NCBI GenBank assembly: GCA_028066595.1
Contig: JALCBJ010000011.1
Location: 50,421-114,420, forward strand
Reading direction: 5' to 3'
Source of the DNA: Thermoanaerobaculia bacterium
GTDB taxonomy: Bacteria; Acidobacteriota; Thermoanaerobaculia; Multivoradales; J023
DNA length: 64,000 nt
Shown: in pieces, positions 34,138-42,617 of the stretch
Layout: each line of letters begins with the position of its first letter
Numbering within the stretch: position 1 is the stretch's first letter
Program-made: the position numbers and the translations under genes
The notes under the pieces: generated by a model
What the model saw: the letters and a program-made list of their open reading frames with translations, nothing else
Told to the model about the DNA's origin: nothing
Databases searched by the model: none

Positions 34138-34908
34138 ATGAAAGCCGTGATTCTCGCCGGGGGTATGGGCACCCGGCTGGCGGAAGAGACCGTCCTCAGG
34201 CCCAAGCCGATGGTGCGGATCGGACCCCATCCGATCCTGTGGCACATCATGAAGATCTACTCTGCGTACGGCGTGCGGGATTTCGTGATCTGCACCGGCT
34301 ACAAGGGCTACATGATCAAGGAATACTTCGCCAACTACCCGCTGCACGAGTCGGACGTGACCATCGACCTGCAGACCGGCGAAACCACGGTGCATCAGAA
34401 CACCGCGGAGCCGTGGAGGGTGACCGTCGTCGATACAGGGCTCGAGACGGCTACGGGTGGCCGCTTGAGGCGCGTGCGCGAGTATCTCGATCCCGAAGAG
34501 CCGTTCTGTTTTACCTACGGCGACGGTGTGGCGGATATCGATGTCGCTGCAGTGGCGAGAGTCCATCGCGACGGCGGCGTGTTGGCGACCATGACCGCCA
34601 TCCAGCCACCGTCACGCTTCGGCGTGTTGAGCTTCGAAGGAGACCGTATTACGGACTTCGAAGAAAAACCCCATGGAGAGGGGGGTTGGATCAACGGCGG
34701 TTTCTTCGTCTTGTCCCCGAAGGTGATCGACTACATCGACGGCGACTCCACACCGTGGGAACACGCACCCATGCGCGGTTTGGTGCAGGAAGGACAACTG
34801 AACGCCTACTTCCACCACGGCTTCTGGCAGTGCATGGACACTCTGCGAGACAAGAGCACGTTACAGAGCTTGTGGGACGGTGGTACGCCGCCCTGGAAAG
34901 TCTGGTAG
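34138..34908 (+). CDS. rfbF: Glucose-1-phosphate cytidylyltransferase
   Basis: The 256-aa product fits RfbF/DdhA closely: MKAVILAGGMGTRLAEETVL, then RPKPMVRIGPHPILWHIMKIY, the GDGVADIDV motif, SRFGVLSFEG, FEEKPHGEGGWINGGFFV, and a terminal WQCMDTLRDKS. It makes CDP-glucose, the entry to CDP-linked deoxysugars. No CDP-glucose dehydratase (rfbG) is in the window, so downstream steps must be elsewhere, or CDP-glucose is used directly. The ATG at 34138 has a GGGAG site. The gene ends 22 nt before the convergent acyltransferase gene. Confidence 0.9.
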   Translation: MKAVILAGGMGTRLAEETVLRPKPMVRIGPHPILWHIMKIYSAYGVRDFVICTGYKGYMIKEYFANYPLHESDVTIDLQTGETTVHQNTAEPWRVTVVDTGLETATGGRLRRVREYLDPEEPFCFTYGDGVADIDVAAVARVHRDGGVLATMTAIQPPSRFGVLSFEGDRITDFEEKPHGEGGWINGGFFVLSPKVIDYIDGDSTPWEHAPMRGLVQEGQLNAYFHHGFWQCMDTLRDKSTLQSLWDGGTPPWKVW

Positions 34909-34930
34909 GCGAGGAGGAATGTCGTCGAGG

Positions 34931-35452
34931 CTACCGAGGTGGGCGGATTTCAGGCTTGGGAACGACCACCTTGGCTCCGGCGGGCACATCTTGAGCCACC
35001 ACCGCATTGGCGCCGATGAAGCTGCCGTCGCCGACCTGGATGTCACCGATCAGTCTGCAGCCCGCCGCCAGGAATACGTCGTCGCCGACCGTCGGCATCT
35101 GGTCCAACTTCGCGGTGGCGGGCGCCCCCAGGGTGACCTGATGCATCATGGTGCAGCCGGAACCGATGGTCGCCCATTGACCCACGACGATCCCCATGCC
35201 GTGGCTGATCAACAGACCCGGTCCGATTTTGGCGCCCGGGGCGATCTCTACACCGCAGAGCAAGATCGACAGACGGCCGAGGAGCGGCCCGAGAAGAGGG
35301 ATGCGGCGGCTCTTGAACCAATGCGCCATCCGGAACAGCACCACCGCCTGGAAGCCGTTCTCCAACAACAGCGATTCGAGCACCATGAACGGATACGGTT
35401 TCGACTTGATGGCGCGGAGCCGCTGGATGTCTTGGCGAAGATTGTCGAACAC
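34931..35452 (-). CDS. Left-handed beta-helix acyltransferase, serine O-acetyltransferase-like
   Basis: The 173-aa product has an N-terminal helical segment (DNLRQDIQRLRAIKSKPYPF), then hexapeptide-repeat coils from about residue 70 (GVEIAPGAKIGPGLLISHGM, GTVVGQ-type turns, IGDIQVGDGSFIGANAVV). The HGMGIVVG histidine fits the catalytic residue of CysE-type acetyltransferases. In a polysaccharide locus it could acetylate a sugar rather than serine; it lacks the N-terminal CysE domain length. The GTG start at 35452 has no Shine-Dalgarno but TAGCCT 6 nt upstream. It is divergent from the SGNH gene with only 20 nt between starts. Confidence 0.8.
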   Translation of the reverse strand: MFDNLRQDIQRLRAIKSKPYPFMVLESLLLENGFQAVVLFRMAHWFKSRRIPLLGPLLGRLSILLCGVEIAPGAKIGPGLLISHGMGIVVGQWATIGSGCTMMHQVTLGAPATAKLDQMPTVGDDVFLAAGCRLIGDIQVGDGSFIGANAVVAQDVPAGAKVVVPKPEIRPPR

Positions 35453-35458
35453 GGCGAC

Positions 35459-35464
35459 AGGCTA
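35459..35464 (-). promoter_or_regulatory. Candidate -10 box of a leaderless promoter for the acyltransferase
   Basis: On the minus strand TAGCCT lies exactly 6 nt before the GTG at 35452, which has no Shine-Dalgarno. The box lies in the 20-nt gap to the divergent SGNH gene start, so there is no room for a leader. Confidence 0.4.
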
Positions 35465-35472
35465 GCGAGAGC

Positions 35473-36606
35473 ATGACGAGGACGCAAGCGCTCGCCGACA
35501 CGAAGAACGAGAGTACGACCGATCGACCTGGGCGCCAGGAGTGGCTGGCGCGGCTGGCGCTGCTCGTCGGTTCAACGGTTTTCCTCGTCGCCTTTGCCGA
35601 GTTGGCCTTGCGTCTCGTGGTGCCGCCGGCGGATCCTCATCGGGGCGATGCCGATCGAGATCCGTTCACGTTCTTCGATCACCATCCCACTCTGGGCTGG
35701 GATCTGGTACCCGGGGCCGAGGATCGGCACGTCACGGCGGAGTTCGACATCGAGATCCGGATCAACGAACAGGGTCTGCGCTCGGACAGAGCCTATGGCG
35801 ACGCGGCGCCACCGGGTACGCGCAGGGTCGTCGTGCTCGGCGATTCATTCTCCTTCGGCCACGGAGTCGCGGTGGAGGAGGGTTGGGTGGCGCGCCTCGA
35901 AGAAAGCTCGGATTCCTTGGAGGCAGTCAACCTGGCGGTAACCGGTTATGGCATCGACCAGATGGTCCTGCGTCTGGAACTGCGTTCCAGGGATCATCTG
36001 GCGTTCTCTCCACAGGTGGTGATCGCGGCCGTCTTCTTGGCCGATGTGTTCCGTGTAACCAGCGACGCTCATATCGGCTACCGCAAGCCCCGTTTCGTCT
36101 TGGCCCCTGCGGCTGTCGACGGTCTCCGTCTCGCGGGCGTACCCGTGTCGCGGCAGGCGGCCCCTTCGGCAGATCAGCGTGCGGGAAGTCTGTTGCTGCG
36201 AACGGTCCGTGAGCGGGGGCAGACGTTGGCAAAGCACCTCGGCAGGGGGGACGCGTGGCCGATCACCGAGGCACTGCTACTTCGGCTCCGTGGTCGAGTG
36301 GAACGAGGCGGTGCGAAGCTACTCGTGGTGCTGGTGCCCAAGGACGTGGCGGTCGCGGGACGCGGCGTGCGTCGTGACCTGAATCGGCGCGCGGTGGCGC
36401 GTTTGGCACGCATGCTCTCCGAGCTGGGAATACCCCATCTGGACTTGACCGACTCCTTCACCCGGCAGCTACAACAGACGCCCGGTGAAGCGCTCTACTT
36501 TCCTCGGGATGGCCACTGGACCGTCGCGGGCCATCGGTTGGCCGGCGAGCGAGTCGCCGCGTGGATCGCGAACCAAGGGCTCGGCCTCCCGCCGGAGCAG
36601 CCATGA
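35473..36606 (+). CDS. SGNH/GDSL-fold membrane-anchored hydrolase or acyltransferase
   Basis: The 377-aa product has an N-terminal membrane anchor (residues about 24-50: WLARLALLVGSTVFLVAFAE) and a periplasmic SGNH-like domain. Block I is VVVLGDSFSFGHGVA with the GDS serine; the conserved glycine block follows in AVTGYG; block V is PRDGHWTVAGHRLA, supplying the Asp-x-x-His pair. This family includes polysaccharide O-acetyl esterases and transferases such as AlgX/AlgJ-like enzymes. It lies between glycan genes, so a role in modifying the surface polymer is likely. Its stop overlaps the next GT4 gene start by 4 nt. Confidence 0.8.
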   Translation: MTRTQALADTKNESTTDRPGRQEWLARLALLVGSTVFLVAFAELALRLVVPPADPHRGDADRDPFTFFDHHPTLGWDLVPGAEDRHVTAEFDIEIRINEQGLRSDRAYGDAAPPGTRRVVVLGDSFSFGHGVAVEEGWVARLEESSDSLEAVNLAVTGYGIDQMVLRLELRSRDHLAFSPQVVIAAVFLADVFRVTSDAHIGYRKPRFVLAPAAVDGLRLAGVPVSRQAAPSADQRAGSLLLRTVRERGQTLAKHLGRGDAWPITEALLLRLRGRVERGGAKLLVVLVPKDVAVAGRGVRRDLNRRAVARLARMLSELGIPHLDLTDSFTRQLQQTPGEALYFPRDGHWTVAGHRLAGERVAAWIANQGLGLPPEQP

Positions 36607-37877
36607 TCGAGCGCCTACCTCCAGGACTTCGCCAGTGGCTGCGTCTGCTACGTCCTTCGGCGTTCTTCCGATTGCTGCGGCGTGTGTTGCGTCGGCACTG
36701 GCGCAGATTCTCGGGCGTCGAACGAAGGCTCGTGGAGCTGCAACCCGAGAGCGGGGTAGAGGTATGGGGCGACGCGCTGGTGGCTTATATCGTCGATGCG
36801 GTTCTCGACATGGACGAGGAGCTGCCGGTCACTCATACTCACTTCTGGGAAACCCGTCAGATCGTGCAGACGTTTCTCGATCTCGGGCTGCGGGTCGACG
36901 TGGTGCACTGGACGAACTTCGAGTTCGTGCCCGACAAGCCCTATCGCGTGGCACTCGATGTGCGTCATCTGCTGCCCCGATGGCGAGATCACTTGCCGGA
37001 CGATTGCCTTTGCATCTTCCATGGAGAGACGTCTCACGCCAGTTTCAACGATCGGGCGCAGGAAGAGCGGCACCGTGCGTTCGAAGAGCGCCATGGAAAC
37101 CGCTTGCCGGAACGCAAAGCCATCGGCGACACTCCGGCCTTCGCAGCGGCCGACGCGGCGACGATTCTCGGGAACGAAACCACCCTCTCGACCTACCGAG
37201 ACGTGCTCCGCCGGGGCGCGGTGAACGATGATCTCACGGGTCCGGAGATCTGGCCGGTGACCATCTCGGCTCCGGCCCAGTACCCGCGGCTCGAACGCGC
37301 CATCGAGTCCTGCCGACGTAGGTTCGTATGGCTGGGAAGCGAAGGACTGGTCCACAAGGGGCTCGACCTGGTGCTGGAGGCTTTCCGAGAGCTGCCCGAG
37401 CATGATCTGACCGTCTGTGGTCCCATCGAGCGAGAGCGTGAGTTCGAACGTTTCTACTGGCACGATCTCTACGCGGCGCCCAACGTCCACACCTATGGCT
37501 GGGTCGACGTCACCTCGGATGCCTTCCTGCGTCTGGCACAGTCGTCACTCTTCCTGATCTATCCCAGCTGCTCTGAGGGGCAGTGCGGCAGCGTCGTGAC
37601 CTGTATGCACGCGGGCCTCGTGCCGCTGGTGAGCGACCGTACTGGGGTACCTATGGATCCCTCGTATTCCATGGAACTGGCGAACCCTTCGGTCGCCTCC
37701 TTGCGCCGGGCGATCCTCGAGATCTCCGAGAGACCCGCGGAGAAGCTCCAGACAATGTCCGATTGCGCCCGCGCCTACGCCCGTAGCCACCACAACAAAG
37801 AGCGATTCGCGGCCAACTACCGCGCGGCCATCGAGGAGATCTTCGCGCGCCACTTCCCACAAGGCGAATCCGCCTGA
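36603..37877 (+). CDS. GT4-like glycosyltransferase
   Basis: The 424-aa product is a GT-B protein. The C-terminal half has RFVWLGSEGLVHKGLDLVLE, a GT4-type nucleotide-sugar loop, followed by YPSCSEGQCGSVVTCMHAGL, which takes the place of the usual EX7E with an SEGQCGSV pattern and lacks the second canonical glutamate. The N-terminal half begins with a basic helix. It is probably involved in the same surface glycan as the neighbouring genes. The ATG at 36603 overlaps the SGNH stop (ATGA) and has GGAG upstream. The variation in the donor loop makes the substrate uncertain. Confidence 0.8.
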   Translation: MIERLPPGLRQWLRLLRPSAFFRLLRRVLRRHWRRFSGVERRLVELQPESGVEVWGDALVAYIVDAVLDMDEELPVTHTHFWETRQIVQTFLDLGLRVDVVHWTNFEFVPDKPYRVALDVRHLLPRWRDHLPDDCLCIFHGETSHASFNDRAQEERHRAFEERHGNRLPERKAIGDTPAFAAADAATILGNETTLSTYRDVLRRGAVNDDLTGPEIWPVTISAPAQYPRLERAIESCRRRFVWLGSEGLVHKGLDLVLEAFRELPEHDLTVCGPIEREREFERFYWHDLYAAPNVHTYGWVDVTSDAFLRLAQSSLFLIYPSCSEGQCGSVVTCMHAGLVPLVSDRTGVPMDPSYSMELANPSVASLRRAILEISERPAEKLQTMSDCARAYARSHHNKERFAANYRAAIEEIFARHFPQGESA

Positions 37878-38647
37878 TGGGCGGACTCGGCGAGGTGCGT
37901 CCCGACGTTCTCTACCTCTCGCCTCATCTCGACGACGTCGTGCTTTCCTGCGGTGGCACGGCATTCCGGCAAGCCAAGAGCGGCCTCCGGGTCGTGGTGC
38001 TTACCCTGTTCACCCGTGATCTCGAGGACGATCCAACGAATCTCGTACTGCAGCAGGTGTACGGCCGTATGGACCTGCGCCCGGCCGAGGCCATGACGGT
38101 ACGCCGTGAGGAAGATCGCCGTGCCTGTGGACGTTTGGGAGCAACGCCGGTGCACTGGGGTCTCGATGAGGCCCTCGGTCGGCACCCGGGTCTACCTTCC
38201 TTGGCGGCACTATTCGAAGAGCCCCCCGGATCCGATCAGGTGGTCGTCGAACGGTTGGCGGACCGTTTTCGAGACCTCGAAGACGTCCCGGAGGTGGCGG
38301 CGCCGGTGGGATGGGGAGGGCACATGGACCATCGCCTGGTTCGCCGGGCCGCCGAAGCCGTCTTCGGCCAGCGTTTGCGCTTCTACGAAGACTTCCCCTA
38401 TGTTCTGACACTGGACGAGGCTGATCTGGGGCCCGAAGTTCGAGGGCTAGAACCGGAGGTCGAGCGTCTCGATGCGGAGGATCTCGCGGCCCGCATCGAG
38501 GCCATCGCTGCCTATCGTAGCCAGGTCAGCTCGCTCTTCGGCTCACGTGTTCGGCGCCTGCTGGTGCCGGGTCGGAGCATAGCGGCGCGAGTGCGACGGC
38601 ACGTCCGGTCGGTCGGCGGCGAGCGGTTCTGGGTGGCTGCTTCCTAG
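37877..38647 (+). CDS. PIG-L family deacetylase
   Basis: The 256-aa product has the LmbE/PIG-L metal-binding motifs: SPHLDDVVLSCGG near residue 15 (PHxDD) and the later GGHMDHRLVRRA (HxDH). Such zinc enzymes remove acetyl groups from N-acetylglucosaminyl or related amino sugars. Its start overlaps the preceding glycosyltransferase stop (TGATG), so it is coupled to the polysaccharide operon and may deacetylate a sugar in that glycan. It ends 83 bp before the convergent cheB; I see no terminator in that gap. Confidence 0.9.
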   Translation: MGGLGEVRPDVLYLSPHLDDVVLSCGGTAFRQAKSGLRVVVLTLFTRDLEDDPTNLVLQQVYGRMDLRPAEAMTVRREEDRRACGRLGATPVHWGLDEALGRHPGLPSLAALFEEPPGSDQVVVERLADRFRDLEDVPEVAAPVGWGGHMDHRLVRRAAEAVFGQRLRFYEDFPYVLTLDEADLGPEVRGLEPEVERLDAEDLAARIEAIAAYRSQVSSLFGSRVRRLLVPGRSIAARVRRHVRSVGGERFWVAAS

Positions 38648-38730
38648 CCGGCGAACATATGGACAAGTCAGGAACTCAGAAGCAGCCTGGAACCCATGCG
38701 AGAGGATTGGTCCTAGCAGCCCTTGGCGAC

Positions 38731-39813
38731 TCAGCTGGGGGCCGGTGTCACCAGCTGGCTGAGGCGTCGTCCGATTCGGTCTGGATCGCCGACTTCGCGG
38801 GCAGCGTTCCTCGACATGGCTGCGCGAGGCATACCGAAGACGATCGAAGATGCCTCGTCTTGACACAGGGTATAGGCACCGGCCGCCTTGAGCGCGGCCA
38901 ATCCCTTGGCACCGTCGGAACCCATTCCGGTCAAGAGTGCCGCGACAGCTCTCCGGCCCACCGCGCGGGCGGCAGATTCGAAGAGCACATCGACCGAGGG
39001 CATGTGGGTGAGGTTCTTCGGAAACAGTCCCACCTCGGCCATCAGCCGTCCTTCCCGTCGCCGGATGCGCAGATGCTCCCCGGCGCGAGCGATGTAGACC
39101 GTGTCGGCCTGCAAGATCTCACCTGGATAGGCTTCGCGTACCACCAGCGGCAGGTAGGCGTTGAGACGCTCGGCGAAGGCCTGCGTGAATCCCAAGGGCA
39201 TGTGCTGGACGATGACGATCGGCACCGGCACAGATTTCCCCACGACTTCCAGGATGGTCTGAAGGACCGGCGGACCACCCGTGGACGCTCCCAGAAGAAT
39301 GATGTCGTACTCACCGAGCCGTCTGTCGTCTTCGAGCGCGGAGGCTTGGGTGATCGGGGTAGGCGGTGGCTCCTGAGCCACTTCTCCGCGCGGGTGTCCC
39401 GTGACCTGTAGGATCTTCTCGAGCAAGACGCTTCGGAGCGCACCGAAATCCACCAGGGAGTAGCGCTGCTTGTCGATGAAGTCCGTAGCTCCGCGATGGA
39501 GTGCCTCGATGGTCAGCGGTGCGCCCTTTCCCGAGTGCGTGGACAGGATGATCACCGGGAGCGGGCCGAGCGCAGTCAAACGATCGAGCGTCGCGAGGCC
39601 GCCCATGCCCGGCATGTCGAGGTCGAGCGTGACCACGTCCGGTGCCCATTCCTCGAGGTGGGTCAACAGCTCTTCACCGGAACCTGCCGAACCCACCACC
39701 GTCAGATCGGCCTCTTCCTGGAGCATGCGTGTGATCGCCTTGCGGATGAATGTGGAGTCGTCCACCACCGCGACGCGAATCTTGCGTCGGCTGTTGCGCT
39801 GACTGCTCGTCAC
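38731..39813 (-). CDS. cheB: Protein-glutamate methylesterase/glutaminase of the chemosensory system
   Basis: The 360-aa product has a receiver domain at the N-terminus (KIRVAVVDDSTFIRKAI, phospho-acceptor in TLDLDMPGMGG near Asp64) and a CheB methylesterase domain with catalytic motifs GASTGGP (serine), QHMP (histidine) and GMGSDGA (aspartate). It demethylates MCP glutamates, counteracting CheR. The GTG at 39813 overlaps the cheR stop by 4 nt (GTGA) and has AAGGAA upstream; the open frame extends about 190 codons further but that is antisense-like. It is the last gene of the minus-strand chemosensory operon. Confidence 0.95.
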   Translation of the reverse strand: MTSSQRNSRRKIRVAVVDDSTFIRKAITRMLQEEADLTVVGSAGSGEELLTHLEEWAPDVVTLDLDMPGMGGLATLDRLTALGPLPVIILSTHSGKGAPLTIEALHRGATDFIDKQRYSLVDFGALRSVLLEKILQVTGHPRGEVAQEPPPTPITQASALEDDRRLGEYDIILLGASTGGPPVLQTILEVVGKSVPVPIVIVQHMPLGFTQAFAERLNAYLPLVVREAYPGEILQADTVYIARAGEHLRIRRREGRLMAEVGLFPKNLTHMPSVDVLFESAARAVGRRAVAALLTGMGSDGAKGLAALKAAGAYTLCQDEASSIVFGMPRAAMSRNAAREVGDPDRIGRRLSQLVTPAPS

Positions 39814-40643
39814 ACGTCTTCCTTGCGTCGGTATGCGATGCAGTTGCCCAGACGCTCCGCCTGAAATGCCTTGGTGAGACCGATGATCGACTCGGAATGT
39901 CCTAGGAACAACAAGCCGTCCTGCCGAACGATGCGAGCGAAGTTGTCGATCGCTTTCTTCAATGCCGCCTCGGTGAAATAAATCAGCACGTTGCGGCAGA
40001 AGACGGCGTCGTAGGCCAAGGGCGCGAACGAGAGCGGATCGAGGATGTTGCCCGAAGCGAAGTGGACGCCGCAGCGAAACGGGTCCTTGAGGCGGTATTC
40101 TTCTTCGCCGGTCCGGGTGAAGAGACGTTGCGTCTGGGCGTCGTCGAGGGCGCGCAGCGAAACGTGTCGGTACACGCCTGCACGAGCCTGCTCGAGGCGC
40201 TGGGAATCCAGGTCGACCGCGTCGATACGTAGCTCGTCCGTCTGCAGGCCATATCCCTGGTCTCGAAGCACGATATTGAGTGTGTACGGCTCCTCGCCCG
40301 ACGAACAACCCGCCGAGAGGAAACGCAGACGGTCCTCCAGACCACCGGCTTTCAACTCCTCGAGCGACTGACACAGCGCGTCGAACTGAGTCGTTTCGCG
40401 GAAGAAGTAGCTCTCGTTGTTGGTGATGGCTCGGGTCAGCGCGTCGAGCTCCCGGTCTAGGTCGTACTGCAGCAGGAGGTAGTAGTCGATGAATCGCTGC
40501 AAGTGGTTCGCGCGGAGTCGCGGTAACAAGCGCGATTCGAGAATCTCTCGCTTGTGCTCGGGATAGTGGATCCCGAACTTGCCGGAGAAGAGCTCGTTGA
40601 AGAGAGCCAGTTCTTCCTGGCTCAGCGAAGGGGTCGCCTGCAC
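39810..40643 (-). CDS. cheR: Chemotaxis protein methyltransferase
   Basis: The 277-aa product fits CheR: an N-terminal helical domain (QEELALFNELFSGKFGIHYP), then the SAM domain with ITNNESYFFRETTQF, FLSAGCSSGEEPYTLN, VDLDSQRLEQA, and the FCRNVLIYF and GHSESI motifs. It methylates receptor glutamates using SAM. The GTG at 40643 has GAGGG upstream and lies 10 nt after the HEAT-gene stop. No CheR-tethering pentapeptide is visible on the operon MCP, so methylation probably does not depend on tethering. Confidence 0.95.
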   Translation of the reverse strand: MQATPSLSQEELALFNELFSGKFGIHYPEHKREILESRLLPRLRANHLQRFIDYYLLLQYDLDRELDALTRAITNNESYFFRETTQFDALCQSLEELKAGGLEDRLRFLSAGCSSGEEPYTLNIVLRDQGYGLQTDELRIDAVDLDSQRLEQARAGVYRHVSLRALDDAQTQRLFTRTGEEEYRLKDPFRCGVHFASGNILDPLSFAPLAYDAVFCRNVLIYFTEAALKKAIDNFARIVRQDGLLFLGHSESIIGLTKAFQAERLGNCIAYRRKEDV

Positions 40644-40653
40644 CCTGCGACCC

Positions 40654-42552
40654 TCAGGCTTCGAGGAACGACAAGGCTCGCTGTGCGACGATCGGAACCG
40701 GGTCGGCCGCCAGCTGGGCCAAGGCCGCCAGATTCTCGGGCCGAGAGAAACGGCCCAGGACTTCGGCGCAGGAAAGGCGGACGTACCAGTCGCTGTGATT
40801 GGCAGCATCTCGGAAGATGGCGTCGTCCTCTTCCGTGGCGCACCGCGACAGGGCCCGGAACGCCATCCGCTCCCTCGGTGGGCGGCCGGACTGCGTCGCC
40901 TCGCGTAGGGCGGCACGGGCGTCCGGGCCGCCGATACGTCCCAGGCTCTCGAGGATCAAGGGCTCGAGCGGGGTGTCGGGTTCCACCAGATCGATCAATA
41001 GGGGAACCGAGTCGCGGTCGCCGAGCTCTCCGACCGTGCGGATGAGGTAGGGCTCGGGCTTCTCTTTCAACAGCTTGCGAAATGCCGGCGCCAACTCGCG
41101 TTGGCCCGTGCGTGAGGCGAACTCGGCTGCGACCGAGCCATATTGGGCCGGGTTCCGATCCAGCCATTGCTGCCAAGGAAGTAGCCGTACGACCTCCTCC
41201 ACGTCGAGGAGCTCTTGGACTGCGCGAACCCTGTGCCCGGTATCCAGATTCCGGATTCGTTCCGCGATCGATTCGGGATCCTTGCCGAGCAAGGCGCCCA
41301 GGACGACGCGAGTGGACGATTCGATCTCGTCCCCTTCCTCCATCTGTTGGCGCAACGCCGGCTGGTGTAGCTTGATCAAGGGGTGCACCGAGGCTCGCTG
41401 CTCCTCCGGCAGACGCAGGTAGAAACCGAGCAGCGCCGCACCGACCTCCGGAACCGTGATCTTCTCCAGCGCACGCAATATGGGCGGCAGCTGATCGGCG
41501 GTGGGAGGTTGTGACAAGGCCTTGACCAGTGCATCGGTCGGCGCCGACTTGGGAAACCGGGCGGCGAGGAGGAAGCCCCAAGCGCGAAGCACTCCGCTTT
41601 GCGTGATCAAGCGCCCGATGAGGTCCTTGCGGTGGTGGAGGCAGGCGGGGAGTACCTGTGCTTCGCGATGGAAGCTGGCGACCTGAACCAAGGCCTCGTC
41701 GTCTTTTTTTCGGGTCGCCAGAACCAGCAAACACCGTGCGGCGGCGACCCGGATCGATTCGTTGTCGTTCGGCAGCAAGGTCTCGAGCTCTGGCTCGAGA
41801 CCTTCGGGGACCGCGGGAGCCCTGGGCAGCCCCTCGAGCACGTGGGCGAGGAGCCCCAGAAGGGTCTCGGTGTCGATCTCGTTTCGGAAACGCAGAAAGT
41901 GGTTGGCCAGAGCCCGGAACGCATTCGGTCCGCCGATGCGTGCCAGGGCCTCGGCGGCCATCGGACCGGCCATGAAGTCGGTCAACAGCTTCTTCAAATG
42001 TGGAACCGCCACCGGTGAGCGCAGACTTCCCAGCGCTTGTACCGACGCCATTTGCAACCAGGAATCGGAGTCGAGGAACCCCAGGAGATCGGGAATGGCG
42101 CGGGCATCGCCCAGCTGGCCGATGGCGACGATCGCTTCCTGAATGACGTTGGGATCGGGGTGGTGTAGCACGCTACGCAGTGGTTCGAGCGCACGCGGGT
42201 CGCGGAGGTGAGTGAGCACGATGACCGCTTGCAGAACGACGTCCGGATCGTCGTCCTTGAGCAACTGCAGCGTCAAACTGAAACCGCGGTTGCCACGCAT
42301 CTTCAGCATCTCGACGCCGGCATTGCGCAGAACGTCGTCGGCGTCCGACCGCAGGTATTCCTTGATGCGGTCGTCGGGGATGGCGGCCGCGCCCATACGC
42401 AAGGAGCGGCTACGGATACCGGGGCTGGGGTTGCGGATGAGACGTTCTATGGCCTCGACCCGCTGTTCGATCGGCATGGAGGGAAGCCGATCCAGCAACT
42501 CGATGCACTCCTGCCAGCCGGTGTCGTTCGGTAGCGCTTTTTCGGTCGACAT
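40654..42552 (-). CDS. HEAT-repeat protein inside the chemosensory operon
   Basis: The 632-aa product is built from many helix-pair repeats of HEAT/armadillo type, for example LLKDDDPDVVLQAVIVLTHL, SVLHHPDPNVIQEAIVAIGQ, LLGFLDSDSWLQMASVQALG, LIDLVEPDTPLEPLILESLG and terminal ALAQLAADPVPIVAQRALSF. It has no signal peptide or membrane segment and so is cytoplasmic. Such proteins act as scaffolds. The ATG at 42552 has GAGGA upstream. It sits between the MCP (65 bp) and cheR (10 bp) genes, so it probably assembles or tunes this signalling pathway; HEAT proteins occur in some myxobacterial chemosensory operons, but function is not shown. Confidence 0.8.
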   Translation of the reverse strand: MSTEKALPNDTGWQECIELLDRLPSMPIEQRVEAIERLIRNPSPGIRSRSLRMGAAAIPDDRIKEYLRSDADDVLRNAGVEMLKMRGNRGFSLTLQLLKDDDPDVVLQAVIVLTHLRDPRALEPLRSVLHHPDPNVIQEAIVAIGQLGDARAIPDLLGFLDSDSWLQMASVQALGSLRSPVAVPHLKKLLTDFMAGPMAAEALARIGGPNAFRALANHFLRFRNEIDTETLLGLLAHVLEGLPRAPAVPEGLEPELETLLPNDNESIRVAAARCLLVLATRKKDDEALVQVASFHREAQVLPACLHHRKDLIGRLITQSGVLRAWGFLLAARFPKSAPTDALVKALSQPPTADQLPPILRALEKITVPEVGAALLGFYLRLPEEQRASVHPLIKLHQPALRQQMEEGDEIESSTRVVLGALLGKDPESIAERIRNLDTGHRVRAVQELLDVEEVVRLLPWQQWLDRNPAQYGSVAAEFASRTGQRELAPAFRKLLKEKPEPYLIRTVGELGDRDSVPLLIDLVEPDTPLEPLILESLGRIGGPDARAALREATQSGRPPRERMAFRALSRCATEEDDAIFRDAANHSDWYVRLSCAEVLGRFSRPENLAALAQLAADPVPIVAQRALSFLEA

Positions 42553-42617
42553 CTGTCCTCGTCTCCCGGCTCCCCAAGTCGAGGGAGCACTGTCATGGGA
42601 ACCGACTTGGCGCCGGT

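Noticed and set aside
39814..40374. Upstream extension of cheB in the same frame
   Set aside because: It lies inside cheR in another frame; the GTGA overlap with a Shine-Dalgarno at 39813 and the receiver-domain start fit much better.
41708..41714. T-run as a terminator
   Set aside because: It is inside the HEAT gene and has no adjacent GC stem; it is coding sequence.
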